Below are positions 27,272 through 36,743 of a stretch of DNA of 59,687 bases, piece by piece. This DNA is from Bacillus nakamurai (GTDB taxonomy: Bacteria; Bacillota; Bacilli; Bacillales; Bacillaceae): contig NZ_LSAZ01000020.1 in assembly GCF_001584325.1 (NCBI RefSeq), positions 1 through 59,687 on the forward strand, written 5' to 3'. Within the stretch, counting starts at the first letter, position 1; each line of letters starts with the position of its first letter. The notes below the pieces were generated by a model, which did no database searches, was not told the origin of the DNA, and saw nothing but the letters and a program-made list of their open reading frames with translations. Made by a program: the position numbers and the translations under genes.

Positions 27272-27310
27272 CACTTTCTCGAAAGTGACGGAAAGGAGAA
27301 TGGGGAAGCC

Positions 27311-28237
27311 ATGAAACATAAACCGAAAGCTCTTCAAAAAGGTGACACGGTTGGTGTGATTGCGCCCGCAAGCCCGCCTGACGGTGAAGCGTTAAAAACG
27401 GCGCTGCCTTTTTTAGAAACGGAGCTCGGCCTTCAAGTGAAACTCGGCCGGGCGCTGAAGAACAGGCATGGCTATTTGGCGGGGGAGGACCGCGTGCGGC
27501 TGGATGATTTACATGACATGTTCGCTGATAAGGACGTTAAAGCGGTTTTATGTGCGTGCGGAGGATTTGGCACAGGCCGCATCGCCGCTGACATTGATTA
27601 CGGCTTAATCCGCAGCAATCCGAAGATTTTTTGGGGATACAGCGACATCACATTTTTACATACAGCCATTCATCAAAATACGGGGCTCGTCACCTTTCAC
27701 GGGCCGATGCTGAGCTCTGATATCGGCCTTGAAGTTGTCGATCCCCTTACGAAAGCATCGTATCAGCAGCTCTTCTCAGAAACGGAATTCACTTATACAG
27801 AAGACATTTCTCCGCTTACGGCGCTGACGGAGGGGAGAGCCGAAGGAGAGCTCGCGGGAGGCAATCTGTCACTCATCACTTCAACACTCGGCACGCCCTT
27901 TGAAATTGATACGAAAGGCAAATTGCTGTTTATAGAAGATATCGATGAGGAGCCGTATCAAATAGACAGAATGCTGAATCAATTAAAAATGGCCGGCAAG
28001 CTGTCAGATGCAGCGGGAATACTCGTTTGTGATTTCCATCAATGTGAGCCGCAGAAAAAAGAAAAGTCGCTCACTTTAGAGCAGGTTTTGGAAGATTATA
28101 TTGTCAAATCAGGAAAACCTGCGCTTAAGGGCTTTAAAATCGGCCACTGTTCACCGAGCTTTGCCATTCCGATCGGTGTGCGCGCAGTCATGGATACAGC
28201 GGCAAAAACGGTAACGATTGAACCGGGTGTTTCTTAA
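27311..28237 (+). CDS. ykfA: LD-carboxypeptidase-like murein peptidase YkfA
   Basis: A 308-residue S66 family peptidase. The nucleophile Ser is in the family motif FWGYSDITFLH (about residue 116), and the Glu and His of the triad are probably in FIEDIDEEPYQIDR and FKIGHCSPS. S66 enzymes cleave the bond before D-Ala in murein tetrapeptide, although YkfA has also been linked to microcin-type peptides in relatives. ATG 27311 follows AAAGGAG at a somewhat long distance. It opens the ykf part of the operon, which degrades peptides imported by Dpp. Confidence 0.9.
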   Translation: MKHKPKALQKGDTVGVIAPASPPDGEALKTALPFLETELGLQVKLGRALKNRHGYLAGEDRVRLDDLHDMFADKDVKAVLCACGGFGTGRIAADIDYGLIRSNPKIFWGYSDITFLHTAIHQNTGLVTFHGPMLSSDIGLEVVDPLTKASYQQLFSETEFTYTEDISPLTALTEGRAEGELAGGNLSLITSTLGTPFEIDTKGKLLFIEDIDEEPYQIDRMLNQLKMAGKLSDAAGILVCDFHQCEPQKKEKSLTLEQVLEDYIVKSGKPALKGFKIGHCSPSFAIPIGVRAVMDTAAKTVTIEPGVS

Positions 28238-28251
28238 AGGAGTGACCGAAT

Positions 28252-29349
28252 ATGAGAATAACTGATATTTATACGAGCCGAATCTCCGTGCCGCTGAAAA
28301 AACCGTTCAAAACCGCTTTACGGACGGTATACAAAGCGGAATCGGCCGTTGTGAAAATTACCTATGACAACGGCCTGGCTGGCTGGGGGGAAGCGCCCCC
28401 GACGGTTGTCATTACAGGTGACAGCATGGCGGGCATCGAAAGCGCCATTCATGACGTGTTGAAGCCTGTTTTGCTGGGGCGGAGCCTTCATAGCCCGGAA
28501 GCGATTTTTTATGACATCAGCCGGCTTTTGGAGAGAAACGAGAGCGCTAAAGCGGCGATTGATATGGCCGTTTATGACGGCTGGGCGCAAATGAACGGGC
28601 TGCCGCTTTACCAGCTGCTAGGGGGTTATCGCAACACCCTCGAGACTGACTTTACCGTCAGCGTAAATTCTCCTGAGGAGATGGCCGAAGACGCTGTCGG
28701 TTATCTGAAAGAGGGTTTTCATACGCTGAAAATAAAAGTGGGCAAGGATGATGCAGCAGACGATATTGAACGGATCCGGGCGATCAGAGCGCGCGTCGGC
28801 GCCAACGTGAAGCTGAGGCTGGACGCCAATCAGGGCTGGACGCCGAAAGAGGCAGTGACCGCCATTCGCAAAATGGAGGATGCCGGACTTGCGATCGAGC
28901 TTGTCGAGCAGCCCGTCCATAAAGATGACCTCGCCGGCCTGAAGCAGGTCACTGATGCGACTGAGACACCGATTATGGCTGATGAAAGCGTCTTTTCCCC
29001 GCAGCAGGCATTTCACGTGCTGCAAACCAGAAGCGCCGACATGATTAATATTAAGCTGATGAAAGCAGGCGGCATCAAGCGGGCGGAGACCATCAATGCG
29101 ATGGCGGAAACGTGCGGGGTGGAATGTATGGTCGGCAGCATGATTGAGACGAAACTCGGCATTACCGCGGCTGCCCACTTTGCGGCAAGCAAACGAAACG
29201 TAACAAGATTTGATTTTGATGCGCCGCTTATGCTGAAAACAGATGTCATCCAAGGCGGCATATCTTACAGCGGCAGTCAGATTACCATTCCTGACGACCC
29301 TGGGCTCGGGATTACCGGTGTCTTGGCGGCAGAGGAGGCGGAGAGATGA
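28252..29349 (+). CDS. ykfB: L-Ala-D/L-Glu epimerase YkfB
   Basis: A 365-residue member of the enolase superfamily, muconate lactonising subgroup. All catalytic residues of the known B. subtilis epimerase are in place: Lys162 (KIKVGK), metal ligands Asp191 (LRLDAN), Glu219 (LVEQP) and Asp244 (MADES), and Lys268 (INIKLM). It converts L-Ala-D-Glu from murein to L-Ala-L-Glu so that ordinary peptidases can use it. It overlaps ykfC by four bases, so the two are coupled. Confidence 0.95.
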   Translation: MRITDIYTSRISVPLKKPFKTALRTVYKAESAVVKITYDNGLAGWGEAPPTVVITGDSMAGIESAIHDVLKPVLLGRSLHSPEAIFYDISRLLERNESAKAAIDMAVYDGWAQMNGLPLYQLLGGYRNTLETDFTVSVNSPEEMAEDAVGYLKEGFHTLKIKVGKDDAADDIERIRAIRARVGANVKLRLDANQGWTPKEAVTAIRKMEDAGLAIELVEQPVHKDDLAGLKQVTDATETPIMADESVFSPQQAFHVLQTRSADMINIKLMKAGGIKRAETINAMAETCGVECMVGSMIETKLGITAAAHFAASKRNVTRFDFDAPLMLKTDVIQGGISYSGSQITIPDDPGLGITGVLAAEEAER

Positions 29350-30251
29350 AAGCAGTCGTTACAGCTGCTGTAGCCAATATATGGACGTCCCAGTCTTCCC
29401 CGCGCCCGGCTGATGCGCCGATGCTTAGAAATCCGGTGAACATCAGAAAATGGCTGGCGCACATAGGATATGAGGAGCGGCTTCAATTATGCACGGACAA
29501 TCTTGTCCAAACACAGGTGCTCTTCGGTGAAGAAGTCATTGTGCTCAAAGAGGAGGGAGATTGGGCTTTTGTCGTCATTCCGAGCCAGCCTTCAAAAAAG
29601 GATGCACGCGGCTATCCGGGGTGGGTGAAAACATGCCAGCTTTCTAAAAGCAGCTTCGGTCCATCTCCTCATACCGTATGCATCACCAAGCCGACAGCTT
29701 TTTTATATACCAAAAACGGTGAACGGGAATCGGAACTGAGTTTCTTAACGCGTCTTCCTGCCGCTGGTCAGCAGGATGGATTTATCCGGGTGCTGACTCC
29801 GTTCGGGGAACGATTTCTGAAAGAAACAGACGCCCGGGTGCTGCGGCACACGCAGGGAAGGGCGCATGACATCATCGAAACGGGAATGGCGTTTCTCGGG
29901 CTGCCTTATTTGTGGGGCGGCCTGAGCGGCTTCGGTTATGATTGCTCGGGATTTATGTTTTCGATTTTTAAAGCAAACGGCTATGCGCTGCCCCGTGATG
30001 CCGCAGACCAGGCAAATACCGGGCGCGGCGTGCCAGTAAGCGAAATGCAGCCGGGCGACCTTTTGTTTTTTGCCTATGAAAAAGGGAGAGGTGCCGTTCA
30101 CCACGTGGGTTTGGCGATAGGCGGCGGGAAGATGCTGCACTCGCCGAAAACGGGAAAAACAATTGAAGTGCTTCCGTTAGAAGGAACGATCTATGAACAA
30201 GAATTGTGTACAGTACGCCGCTGTTTCAGCGGAAAGGGGGAAAGGAAATGA
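29346..30251 (+). CDS. ykfC: Gamma-D-glutamyl-L-diamino acid endopeptidase YkfC (NlpC/P60)
   Basis: A 301-residue cysteine peptidase: two SH3b-like domains in about residues 1-170, then an NlpC/P60 domain (residues 172-300). The nucleophile is Cys200 ([10 protein letters not shown]), with catalytic His253 (VHHVGLAI) and a third polar residue near His265. It cuts between D-Glu and the diamino acid of murein peptides and requires a free N-terminal L-Ala. No signal peptide is present, so it acts in the cytoplasm on peptides imported by Dpp. It overlaps ykfB and ykfD by four bases on each side. Confidence 0.94.
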   Translation: MKAVVTAAVANIWTSQSSPRPADAPMLRNPVNIRKWLAHIGYEERLQLCTDNLVQTQVLFGEEVIVLKEEGDWAFVVIPSQPSKKDARGYPGWVKTCQLSKSSFGPSPHTVCITKPTAFLYTKNGERESELSFLTRLPAAGQQDGFIRVLTPFGERFLKETDARVLRHTQGRAHDIIETGMAFLGLPYLWGGLSGFGYDCSGFMFSIFKANGYALPRDAADQANTGRGVPVSEMQPGDLLFFAYEKGRGAVHHVGLAIGGGKMLHSPKTGKTIEVLPLEGTIYEQELCTVRRCFSGKGERK

Positions 30252-31219
30252 CGGCATCTCCGCTCCTTGAAGTCAGCGGGCTTAAAATGCATTTTGACGC
30301 GGGCAGAAAGAAAACGGTTAAAGCGGTAGACGGTGTAAGCTTTCATATTCAAAAAGGGGAGACGTTCGGACTTGTCGGAGAGTCAGGCTGCGGGAAATCG
30401 ACGCTCGGCAGAGTCATTCTTCGCCTGTATCAGCCGACGGCCGGATCGGTGTCATACGAAGGAACGGACATTCACAATATAAGCGCAGAAAAGCGGGCCG
30501 GCTTCTTTCGCAAGCTCCAGATGATCTTTCAGGATCCTTATGCTTCCTTGAATCCGCGTCTGACGGTAAGAGAAATCATTATGGAGCCGATGGACATCCA
30601 CAAGATGTATCATACGAGAAAAGCCCGCCTGATGGTAGCGGATGAGCTGCTTGAAGCGGTAGGGCTTCATGCGGACTTCGGCAGCCGCTATCCGCATGAA
30701 TTCAGCGGAGGCCAGAGGCAGAGGATCGGCATTGCCAGAGCGCTCTCTTTGCATCCTGAGTTTATTGTAGCGGATGAACCGATTTCGGCCCTAGATGTGT
30801 CTGTGCAGGCGCAGGTCGTCAATCTGCTCAAGAGGCTGCAAAAGGAAAAGGGGCTGACTTTTTTGTTTATTGCCCACGATTTATCGATGGTCAAGCATAT
30901 CAGCGATAGGATCGGTGTCATGTATTTAGGGCGCATGATGGAAATTACGGAAAGCGGGGCGCTTTATCGCGAACCGCTTCACCCTTATACAAAGGCGCTT
31001 TTATCCTCGATACCGATTCCTGACCCTAAGCTGGAGGACAAGCGTGAACGGATTATTTTAAAAGGGGAGCTGCCAAGCCCGGTTAATCCGCCTAGCGGCT
31101 GCGTCTTTAGGACGAGGTGCCCTGAAGCGATGGATGTGTGCGCCAAAGCTGCGCCTGAACTAGAAGAAGTAAAGACAGGGCGGTTTGTCGCCTGTCACTT
31201 ATACAAAAAAGAAAGCTGA
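30248..31219 (+). CDS. ykfD: Oligopeptide ABC transporter ATPase YkfD
   Basis: A 323-residue OppF-type ATPase with Walker A GESGCGKS, signature [14 protein letters not shown] and Walker [11 protein letters not shown]; the C-terminal extension has the cysteine pattern [14 protein letters not shown]. It is the probable second ATPase that pairs with DppD, since dpp lacks its own DppF. The ATG at 30248 overlaps the ykfC stop (ATGA). It ends the long dpp-ykf unit at a bidirectional terminator. Confidence 0.93.
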   Translation: MTASPLLEVSGLKMHFDAGRKKTVKAVDGVSFHIQKGETFGLVGESGCGKSTLGRVILRLYQPTAGSVSYEGTDIHNISAEKRAGFFRKLQMIFQDPYASLNPRLTVREIIMEPMDIHKMYHTRKARLMVADELLEAVGLHADFGSRYPHEFSGGQRQRIGIARALSLHPEFIVADEPISALDVSVQAQVVNLLKRLQKEKGLTFLFIAHDLSMVKHISDRIGVMYLGRMMEITESGALYREPLHPYTKALLSSIPIPDPKLEDKRERIILKGELPSPVNPPSGCVFRTRCPEAMDVCAKAAPELEEVKTGRFVACHLYKKES

Positions 31220-31241
31220 CTGATAAGCCAGCTTTCTTTTT
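31206..31241. terminator. Bidirectional terminator between ykfD and pgl
   Basis: AGAAAGCTG (31210-31218) pairs with CAGCTTTCT (31229-31237); A and T runs flank it on both sides. Confidence 0.8.
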
Positions 31242-31243
31242 GA

Positions 31244-32293
31244 TTAGGATTGATGCAAAAATGAAACGCAGACCGGGTACGGAACGGATACGTCCGATTG
31301 CAGCAATGCCAGCCTGCCTGTTTCTTGATCACGTTCAAACAGGACGAGGTTTCCCGTCTCCTCATTTGAGGCGACGACGAATGCTTCAGACGGATCAAGA
31401 GCGAAATCCCGCGGCCAGTTTCCTTCTGTCGACACCCATTCCACAAGTGACAATTCACCGGAATATTGGTTGATCTTAAAGATGGCTATGCTGTCGTGTC
31501 CGCGGTTTGCGGCATAAAGGAATCTGCCGTCTTTTGAAATTCGAATCGCGCTTCCTTGGGATTTGTCAGTAAAGCCCTCCGGTAAAGTTGAAATGACCTG
31601 CAGCTCTCTGAATTCTCCCAATGTCGGGTTATATTCAAGAGCGATGACTTCATTGCTGATTTCAGTCATCACATAGGCGTATTTTTCAGCCGGATGGAAA
31701 ACGATGTGGCGCGGTCCTGAACCAGGGGCAAAGGAATGGCTTTTCACTTCTTTCAGCGCGCCTTCTTTCAATTGGTACGTATACAGTTTATCCGTTCCTA
31801 AATCAACGGCGGCGATGTAGTTGTGCTCAGGTGTAAAGCCTGCGAAATGTGTATGCGGTTTTTCCTGTCTCTCATGAGGGCCTGTCCCGGTATGAACGGC
31901 TTCAGCTGCAGCTGCCTGAAGACTGCCGTCTTCACCGATCGGAAAGGCGTGAACTTTTCCGCTGTGATAATTAGCGGTTAAGACAAATTCATGTTTATCA
32001 TCAACGCTGACATGGCACGGAGAAGGACCGTCAATCAGCTGATGGTTCACAAATGTTAATTCCCCGCTGCTGCTATTGATTTGATAGGCAGCGACGCCGC
32101 CTTTTCCGTCTGTTTTTTCAATGGAATAAAGCATGCTGTTATCTGAATTCGGTATAACATAAGTCGGGTTGCCGAGCTTTGCGGCCAGCTTCGGCCGGCT
32201 GATCCGTTTTGCTTCTGTATCGAGTTCAAAACGATAAATGCCTTCACTTCCGCCTTTTGTATATGTTCCTGCGTATCCTATGTACTTAGCCAT
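31244..32293 (-). CDS. pgl: 6-phosphogluconolactonase (YkgB-type, seven-bladed propeller)
   Basis: A 349-residue lactonase of the seven-bladed beta-propeller family, not the NagB-like type. Repeats with HPAEKYAYVMTEISNEV and SKDGRFLYAANRGHDSIA are typical blades; conserved residues of the active pocket lie in GPSPCHV and GSGPRHIVFHP. It hydrolyses 6-phosphogluconolactone in the pentose phosphate pathway. It lies next to ykgA in the same orientation, separated by about 70 bp. Length is exactly that of B. subtilis YkgB. Confidence 0.92.
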   Translation of the reverse strand: MAKYIGYAGTYTKGGSEGIYRFELDTEAKRISRPKLAAKLGNPTYVIPNSDNSMLYSIEKTDGKGGVAAYQINSSSGELTFVNHQLIDGPSPCHVSVDDKHEFVLTANYHSGKVHAFPIGEDGSLQAAAAEAVHTGTGPHERQEKPHTHFAGFTPEHNYIAAVDLGTDKLYTYQLKEGALKEVKSHSFAPGSGPRHIVFHPAEKYAYVMTEISNEVIALEYNPTLGEFRELQVISTLPEGFTDKSQGSAIRISKDGRFLYAANRGHDSIAIFKINQYSGELSLVEWVSTEGNWPRDFALDPSEAFVVASNEETGNLVLFERDQETGRLALLQSDVSVPYPVCVSFLHQS

Positions 32294-32364
32294 ACGGTTT
32301 CCCCCTCTAAAGTAATGTCTTCTCTATATTACCGCATCTTAGGGGAATCCGCCTTTTAAAATGT

Positions 32365-33211
32365 TTATGATTTCCTGACTAGCGGCAAGGTGCAGCATCG
32401 GAAGGAACCCCCGGATTTAATTATTTCGGAAAGGTCGGTTTCAATGACGCGATACCCTCTTTTCTTCAGCTCGCCATTCGTATGGCTATGCTGAGGCAGG
32501 CTGATGATCGTTTTATGACCGATAGAAAGCACATTCGGTCCGAGCGTAAAATGTTCTTCCTCAGGAACTTCAATCAGCTTAAAACGTTTTGCAAGAAGGT
32601 CAATTTCTTTCTGGCGCAAGCCTTTACGGCAGTATAGCGCTTCAGTGTCCGATATAATATTAAACACACAGCCCAAATGCAAAAAATCCTCCTGCAAGGG
32701 GATCGGCACAACAGTGTATGCCGGCAGGGCCGCAACAGCCGCTTTTTCCGTCCGGTCGCTCAGCCCGACATAAACGGTATCACCTGCGATCATGACGTCG
32801 CCGCCTTCAATATTCGCTTCTTTCATGCGGATAAAGGGCACGTTCTCGTCCTCAAGGAGCTTTTGAAGCGCCTTTTCCTCTCCCAGCCGGACAGAGGCCG
32901 CCATATTGGAAATAAAGGCGGTTCCGCCTAAAACAAATCCGATATCCCGGGTAAATACTTGTTCCGGCAATTCGCGATTCTCTGGAAGCATGATGACGTC
33001 AATATGATGTTCTTTTAATATGCTGGAAATCGCTGTGCTGTTTTTTGGCTAAATTGACGTCAATATTTTCATGTTCAAAATATTTTTGGGTTTCATTTAT
33101 AATATCTTTAATTGCCATATGTTCTGGCTGGCATAAAATGACCGTTTGTAAAGCATCATATTCACTGCGGCATGCCGGTTTCTGCTTGAATTTCGGAATG
33201 GATACGTCCAT
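32365..33211 (-). pseudogene. ykgA: Frameshifted amidinotransferase-family gene ykgA
   Basis: Two adjacent minus-strand frames together make one protein of the arginine deiminase / dimethylarginine dimethylaminohydrolase family. The first (33211 down to about 33041) begins MDVSIPKFKQKPACRSEYDA; the second continues with MLPENRELPEQVFTRDIGFV and ends with SGGSFRCCTLPLVRKS, including the catalytic Cys region. The break is in the T6 run at 33041-33046 (A6 on the coding strand): removing one base restores one frame reading KNSTAISSILKEHHIDVIML. It may be a true mutation, slipped-strand phase change or sequencing error. The start at 33211 has AGGAGG seven to eight bases upstream. Confidence 0.85.
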
Positions 33212-33397
33212 GTAAAATCCTCCTGTCCGTGATCATGTGCGTATATTATTCCCTTAAGTGAAGAATAATGAAACATTTCTGGCAGAACATCTAACCAACT
33301 TAACATTTAAAATTTTAGACAAAGCGGCAAAAGTATTGTTTAATAGGTGATACAAATGGCTCAATTTGAGCAGACACCAAAGGGGAGTTTGAATGAC

Positions 33398-33916
33398 ATG
33401 AAATTACCTGAATCGAGATTTTGCAAAGAAACAAGGGTCGTCAAAACAAGCCGGGTTTTTCCGCTTGATACGAATAATCACAACACGCTGTTTGGCGGGA
33501 AGCTGATGAGTTATATTGACGATATTGCCTCTATTTCGGCGGCCCGGCACTGCCGATGTGAAACAGTCACAGCGTCAATGGATTCTGTGGACTTTTTGCG
33601 GCCGATCGGCCAAGATAATTCCGTCTGCCTTGAATCCTATGTCACTTGGGTAGGCACATCGTCTATGGAAGTGTTCGTCAAAGTGATTAAGGAGCATTTG
33701 ATGACGGGAGAACGGGAGCTTGCGGCAACATCATTTCTGACGTTTGTCGCTCTTGATGCAAACGGCAAATCCGTACCCGTCCCGAGAATCGTGCCGGAAA
33801 CAGAAGAAGAAATCATGCTTCACAATACTGCCGTCCAGCGGGCCGCCGAACGAAAAAACCGCCTAAAGCACAGCAAGGCCCTGGCAGACGAGCTTGGTAC
33901 TGATAAGCCTTGGTAA
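33398..33916 (+). CDS. ykhA: Acyl-CoA thioesterase YkhA (hotdog fold)
   Basis: A 172-residue hotdog-fold thioesterase of the acyl-CoA hydrolase group. The core TNNHNTLFGGKLMSYID with the catalytic Asp/Asn pattern and the second half (DFLRPIGQ, VGTSSMEVFVKV) match the BFIT/CTE-like family. Members hydrolyse medium- to long-chain acyl-CoA in the cytoplasm. The start ATG 33398 lies ten bases from AAAGGGGAG and fits the known length; an in-frame ATG further upstream has no ribosome binding site. Single gene with its own terminator. Confidence 0.87.
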   Translation: MKLPESRFCKETRVVKTSRVFPLDTNNHNTLFGGKLMSYIDDIASISAARHCRCETVTASMDSVDFLRPIGQDNSVCLESYVTWVGTSSMEVFVKVIKEHLMTGERELAATSFLTFVALDANGKSVPVPRIVPETEEEIMLHNTAVQRAAERKNRLKHSKALADELGTDKPW

Positions 33917-33923
33917 CCGTCAG

Positions 33924-33948
33924 AACCGCTTTTTAAAAGCGGTTTTTT
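33924..33948 (+). terminator. Terminator after ykhA
   Basis: AACCGCTTTT (33924-33933) pairs with AAAAGCGGTT (33935-33944), followed by TTTT. Confidence 0.78.
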
Positions 33949-34013
33949 CAGGCTGAAAAAGGACTTTTCCTTTCGTATAGATAATCTATACAGGGAAAGG
34001 AGCCGTGGCGCGT

Positions 34014-34541
34014 ATGGGGAAAAACAAGCTTTCTGATACCATCCTGACAACCGGGCGGATCCGCCTGCGGGCAATGCAGGATAGTGATGAGCAGAATTTG
34101 TATAAGCTGTTTACAGACGCAGAGGTCATGAAATATTATCCCTCTCTTAAAAGTAAACGGGAAACGAAGGAATGGATTGCTTGGAACAAACGATTGGCAA
34201 AAGGGTACGGCGTCAGTCTCTGGATAGCGGAAGATAAGGAGACTGGCGGGTTTCTGGGCCAATGCGGGATCGTGCCGCAGACGGTAAACGGGAGCACGGT
34301 GATGGAAATCGGTTATATGTTTGCCCGCTGTCATTGGGGGCGCGGCTACGCGACAGAAGCCGCCAAAGCCTGTCTGGAATACGGCTTCGGCAAGCTGCAT
34401 TACTGGCGGATGGCGGCGCTTATTGATCCGAATAACCTCGCATCCGTTCGTGTGGCAGAAAAGATCGGCATGGTCACCGGCCAAACCGTAGAAAAATGGG
34501 GCAGACAGCTTGCGGTTTACGAAATAAAATCTGACAATTGA
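34014..34541 (+). CDS. ykkB: GNAT-family N-acetyltransferase YkkB
   Basis: A 175-residue RimJ/RimL-like acetyltransferase. It starts with LTTGRIRLRAMQDSDEQNLY and has the acetyl-CoA loop CHWGRGYATEAAKA (about residue 110-123) followed by DPNNLASVRVAEKIGM, the typical motif B. It probably acetylates a small molecule or protein N-terminus; the acceptor is unknown. ATG 34014 is preferred because the GTG at 34005 lies too close to AAAGGAG. It sits directly upstream of the guanidine riboswitch, but has its own start and is not part of that regulon. Confidence 0.87.
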   Translation: MGKNKLSDTILTTGRIRLRAMQDSDEQNLYKLFTDAEVMKYYPSLKSKRETKEWIAWNKRLAKGYGVSLWIAEDKETGGFLGQCGIVPQTVNGSTVMEIGYMFARCHWGRGYATEAAKACLEYGFGKLHYWRMAALIDPNNLASVRVAEKIGMVTGQTVEKWGRQLAVYEIKSDN

Positions 34542-34566
34542 ACGTTTTATCAAGATGTAGTATCAT
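34539..34566 (+). promoter_or_regulatory. Candidate promoter for the ykkCD leader
   Basis: TTGAAC (34539-34544) and TATCAT (34561-34566) are 16 bp apart, just before the guanidine riboswitch; the -35 overlaps the ykkB stop. Confidence 0.5.
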
Positions 34567-34574
34567 ACAATCAG

Positions 34575-34716
34575 ACATGTTTTCTAGGGTTCCGCATGCG
34601 TCACATGGTCTGGTCCGAGAGAAAACACATATGCGGACATATCCCCGCATATGCACACGGAGGGAAAAAAGCCCGGGAGAGTCAATCTCATGAGAGACGA
34701 CTGCCCGGGCTTTTTT
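34575..34716 (+). ncRNA. Guanidine-I (ykkC) riboswitch with terminator
   Basis: The leader shows the ykkC RNA core: CTAGGGTTCCGCATG (34584-34598), TCACATGGTCTGGTCCGAGA (34601-34620), ACACGGAGGG (34655-34664) and GCCCGGGAGA (34671-34680). The expression platform is a terminator GCCCGGG (34671-34677) / CCCGGGC (34704-34710) with T6. Guanidine binding to the aptamer sequesters the left arm of the terminator, so ykkCD is turned on by guanidine. Confidence 0.96.
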
Positions 34717-34748
34717 GTATGGTCCCGGAAACAGAAAGGGTGAAGAAG

Positions 34749-35087
34749 ATGAAATGGGGTTTAGTTATATTTGCAGCCGTATTTGAAGTCGTATGGGTCA
34801 CCGGGCTGAAACATGCAGATTCAGCTCTGGCGTGGAGCGGCACGGCCGCGGGAATCGTCATCAGCTTTTATTTATTAATAAAGGCAACAAGCAGCCTGCC
34901 CGTAGGCACGGTATACGCGGTATTTACAGGGATCGGCACGGCCGGAACGGTGCTTTGTGAAATCATTCTGTTTAAGGAAGAGGTGGCTCCTGTAAAAATC
35001 GTGCTGATCGGTGTTTTGCTGATCGGCGTCATTGGCTTAAAACTGGTAACGCAGGATAATCCGGAAACGAAGGAGGAGGGTGAATGA
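34749..35087 (+). CDS. ykkC: Guanidine exporter subunit YkkC (SMR family)
   Basis: A 112-residue small multidrug resistance protein with four membrane helices. The essential Glu of SMR transporters is present near residue 13 ([15 protein letters not shown]). It forms a heterodimer with YkkD that exports guanidinium in exchange for protons; broad drug resistance on overproduction has been reported for the pair. The start at 34749 follows AAAGGGTGAAG, and the gene lies directly behind the guanidine riboswitch. The stop overlaps the start of ykkD. Confidence 0.94.
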   Translation: MKWGLVIFAAVFEVVWVTGLKHADSALAWSGTAAGIVISFYLLIKATSSLPVGTVYAVFTGIGTAGTVLCEIILFKEEVAPVKIVLIGVLLIGVIGLKLVTQDNPETKEEGE

Positions 35088-35401
35088 TGCATTGGATCAG
35101 CTTAATTGCCGCGGGTCTTTTTGAAATGCTCGGTGTCATTCTGATAAATCAATATCAAAAAGAGAAAACGTTCAAGTGGATTCTTTTTATTATCGTTGGC
35201 TTCGGGGCTTCTTTTTCCCTTCTTTCTTATGCGATGGAAACGATTGCGATGGGAACGGCATATGCAGTATGGACCGGTATCGGAACGGCCGGCGGCGCTT
35301 TGGCCGGTATTCTTTTCTACGGCGAGCAGAAGGATGCAAAGCGTATCTTTTTTATTGCGTTAATTTTATGCGCCGCTGTCGGGCTGAAAATCCTTTCGTA
35401 A
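35084..35401 (+). CDS. ykkD: Guanidine exporter subunit YkkD (SMR family)
   Basis: A 105-residue SMR protein with four membrane helices and the conserved Glu in [12 protein letters not shown]. It is the partner of YkkC; the two antiparallel subunits make one transporter. The first of two consecutive ATG codons is chosen because it aligns with the known MLHW N-terminus. Overlap of four bases with ykkC supports coupled translation. It ends about 70 bp before purU. Confidence 0.93.
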   Translation: MMHWISLIAAGLFEMLGVILINQYQKEKTFKWILFIIVGFGASFSLLSYAMETIAMGTAYAVWTGIGTAGGALAGILFYGEQKDAKRIFFIALILCAAVGLKILS

Positions 35402-35402
35402 A

Positions 35403-35430
35403 TTGATTTTTATCAAATCTTCAGTATAAT
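35403..35430 (+). promoter_or_regulatory. Candidate sigma-A promoter for purU
   Basis: TTGATT (35403-35408) and a perfect TATAAT (35425-35430) are 16 bp apart. Confidence 0.65.
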
Positions 35431-35472
35431 GGATAATTAGTTTACGAATTACAAAGATAAGAGGGATTAAAC

Positions 35473-36375
35473 ATGAATTCATATATGACCCAGCGGCTGA
35501 AGGAATACCGTGAAGGTAATGAAGAAAAAGGGCGCCTGCTTGTCAGTTGTCCCGACCAGCCGGGAATTGTATCGGCTGTATCTGCATTTTTGTTTGATCA
35601 CGGCGCAAATATTATTGAATCAAACCAATATACAACAGACCCTGAAGGCGGACGGTTTTTCCTGAGAATCGAATTTGACTGCCGGGGCATTCGTGAGAAA
35701 AAAGAGGAATTACAGCAGGCGTTCGCCTCAATCGCTGACACATTCAGCATGACGTGGAGCCTGACTTTGGCAAGCGAACTGAAGCGGGTGGCGATTTTTG
35801 TCTCGAAGGAGCTGCATTGCCTTCATGAACTGATATGGGAATGGCAAAGCGGAAATATGATGGCTGAAATTGCGGTCGTCATCAGCAACCATGAGAATGC
35901 AAAAGAATTGGTTGAGCCGCTGAATATTCCGTTCCACTATATGAAGGCAAACAAAGACATTAGGGCGGAAGCGGAGCGTCACCAGCTTGAATTGCTGAAG
36001 CAATATGACATTGACGTCATTGTTCTGGCCCGCTACATGCAGATTTTGACGCCTGACTTTGTATCGGCCCATCCGAATCGGATTATCAACATCCATCATT
36101 CATTCCTGCCTGCTTTTATCGGTGCGAATCCGTATAAACGGGCATACGAGCGGGGAGTCAAATTAATCGGCGCAACCTCTCATTATGTTACGAACGACCT
36201 TGATGAAGGCCCGATTATCGAGCAGGATATCGAACGCGTGGATCACAGAGATAACGCCGACGACCTGAAAAATATCGGCAGAACGATTGAGCGCAGCGTA
36301 TTGGCGAGAGCCGTAAAATGGCACTTGGAAGACCGCGTGATCGTTCACGAAAACAAAACAATCGTATTTAATTAA
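35473..36375 (+). CDS. purU: Formyltetrahydrofolate deformylase PurU
   Basis: A 300-residue enzyme with an N-terminal ACT domain (residues 20-95: LLVSCPDQPGIVSAVSAFLF) and a C-terminal formyltransferase-type domain whose catalytic core contains NIHHSFLPAFIGANPYKRAY and the later Asp-Glu-Gly segment (NDLDEGPIIEQD). It hydrolyses 10-formyl-THF to formate and THF and balances the one-carbon pool. The ACT domain probably senses Met or Gly. AAGAGGG precedes the ATG. A hairpin ends the gene before the T-box leader of proB. Confidence 0.94.
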   Translation: MNSYMTQRLKEYREGNEEKGRLLVSCPDQPGIVSAVSAFLFDHGANIIESNQYTTDPEGGRFFLRIEFDCRGIREKKEELQQAFASIADTFSMTWSLTLASELKRVAIFVSKELHCLHELIWEWQSGNMMAEIAVVISNHENAKELVEPLNIPFHYMKANKDIRAEAERHQLELLKQYDIDVIVLARYMQILTPDFVSAHPNRIINIHHSFLPAFIGANPYKRAYERGVKLIGATSHYVTNDLDEGPIIEQDIERVDHRDNADDLKNIGRTIERSVLARAVKWHLEDRVIVHENKTIVFN

Positions 36376-36383
36376 TTGACGGT

Positions 36384-36409
36384 CCGCCTTTAGGAGGCGG
36401 GCTGTTTTT
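36384..36409 (+). terminator. Terminator after purU
   Basis: CCGCCT (36384-36389) pairs with AGGCGG (36395-36400); a T5 run follows at 36404. Confidence 0.7.
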
Positions 36410-36464
36410 CATGGAAAAAAATATCTTGACAAGATACTTTTTTCTTTGCATAATATAAAAAAAT

Positions 36465-36701
36465 CACTGAGCGTTGAAGAGGATTAGTACGCAGGATTTT
36501 CTGTGACAGAGAGCAAAATGGCCCGCTGAAACATTTTGCCGCATGAAACCTGCCGAACCTGCCTTGGAGTCTTGAGGGGAAAACTCAAGCGCGATACCTG
36601 GCGTTACAGGAAAGCGGAACGCGTGAAAAACGCGTTCAATCAAGGTGGTACCACGGAAAGCCCATTTCGTCCTTATATGAAGGATGAAATGGGCTTTTTT
36701 T
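36465..36701 (+). ncRNA. T-box leader of proBA
   Basis: The conserved T-box AAGGTGGTACCACGG is at 36642-36656, preceded by long stem I (AGTACG S-turn at 36486-36491) and followed by a terminator AGCCCATTTC .. GAAATGGGCT with T7 (to about 36701). The stem I region contains CCT triplets (for example within GAACCTGCC), which fits a tRNA-Pro specifier. Uncharged tRNA-Pro would favour antitermination and proline synthesis. Confidence 0.92.
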
Positions 36702-36743
36702 ATGAAAAGTCGGTTTGGATTGATTGCCACGGAGGAGAAAACA

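Noticed and set aside
28618..29253. Minus-strand frame of 211 codons inside ykfB
   Set aside because: Antisense shadow of the epimerase gene, which has all its catalytic residues.
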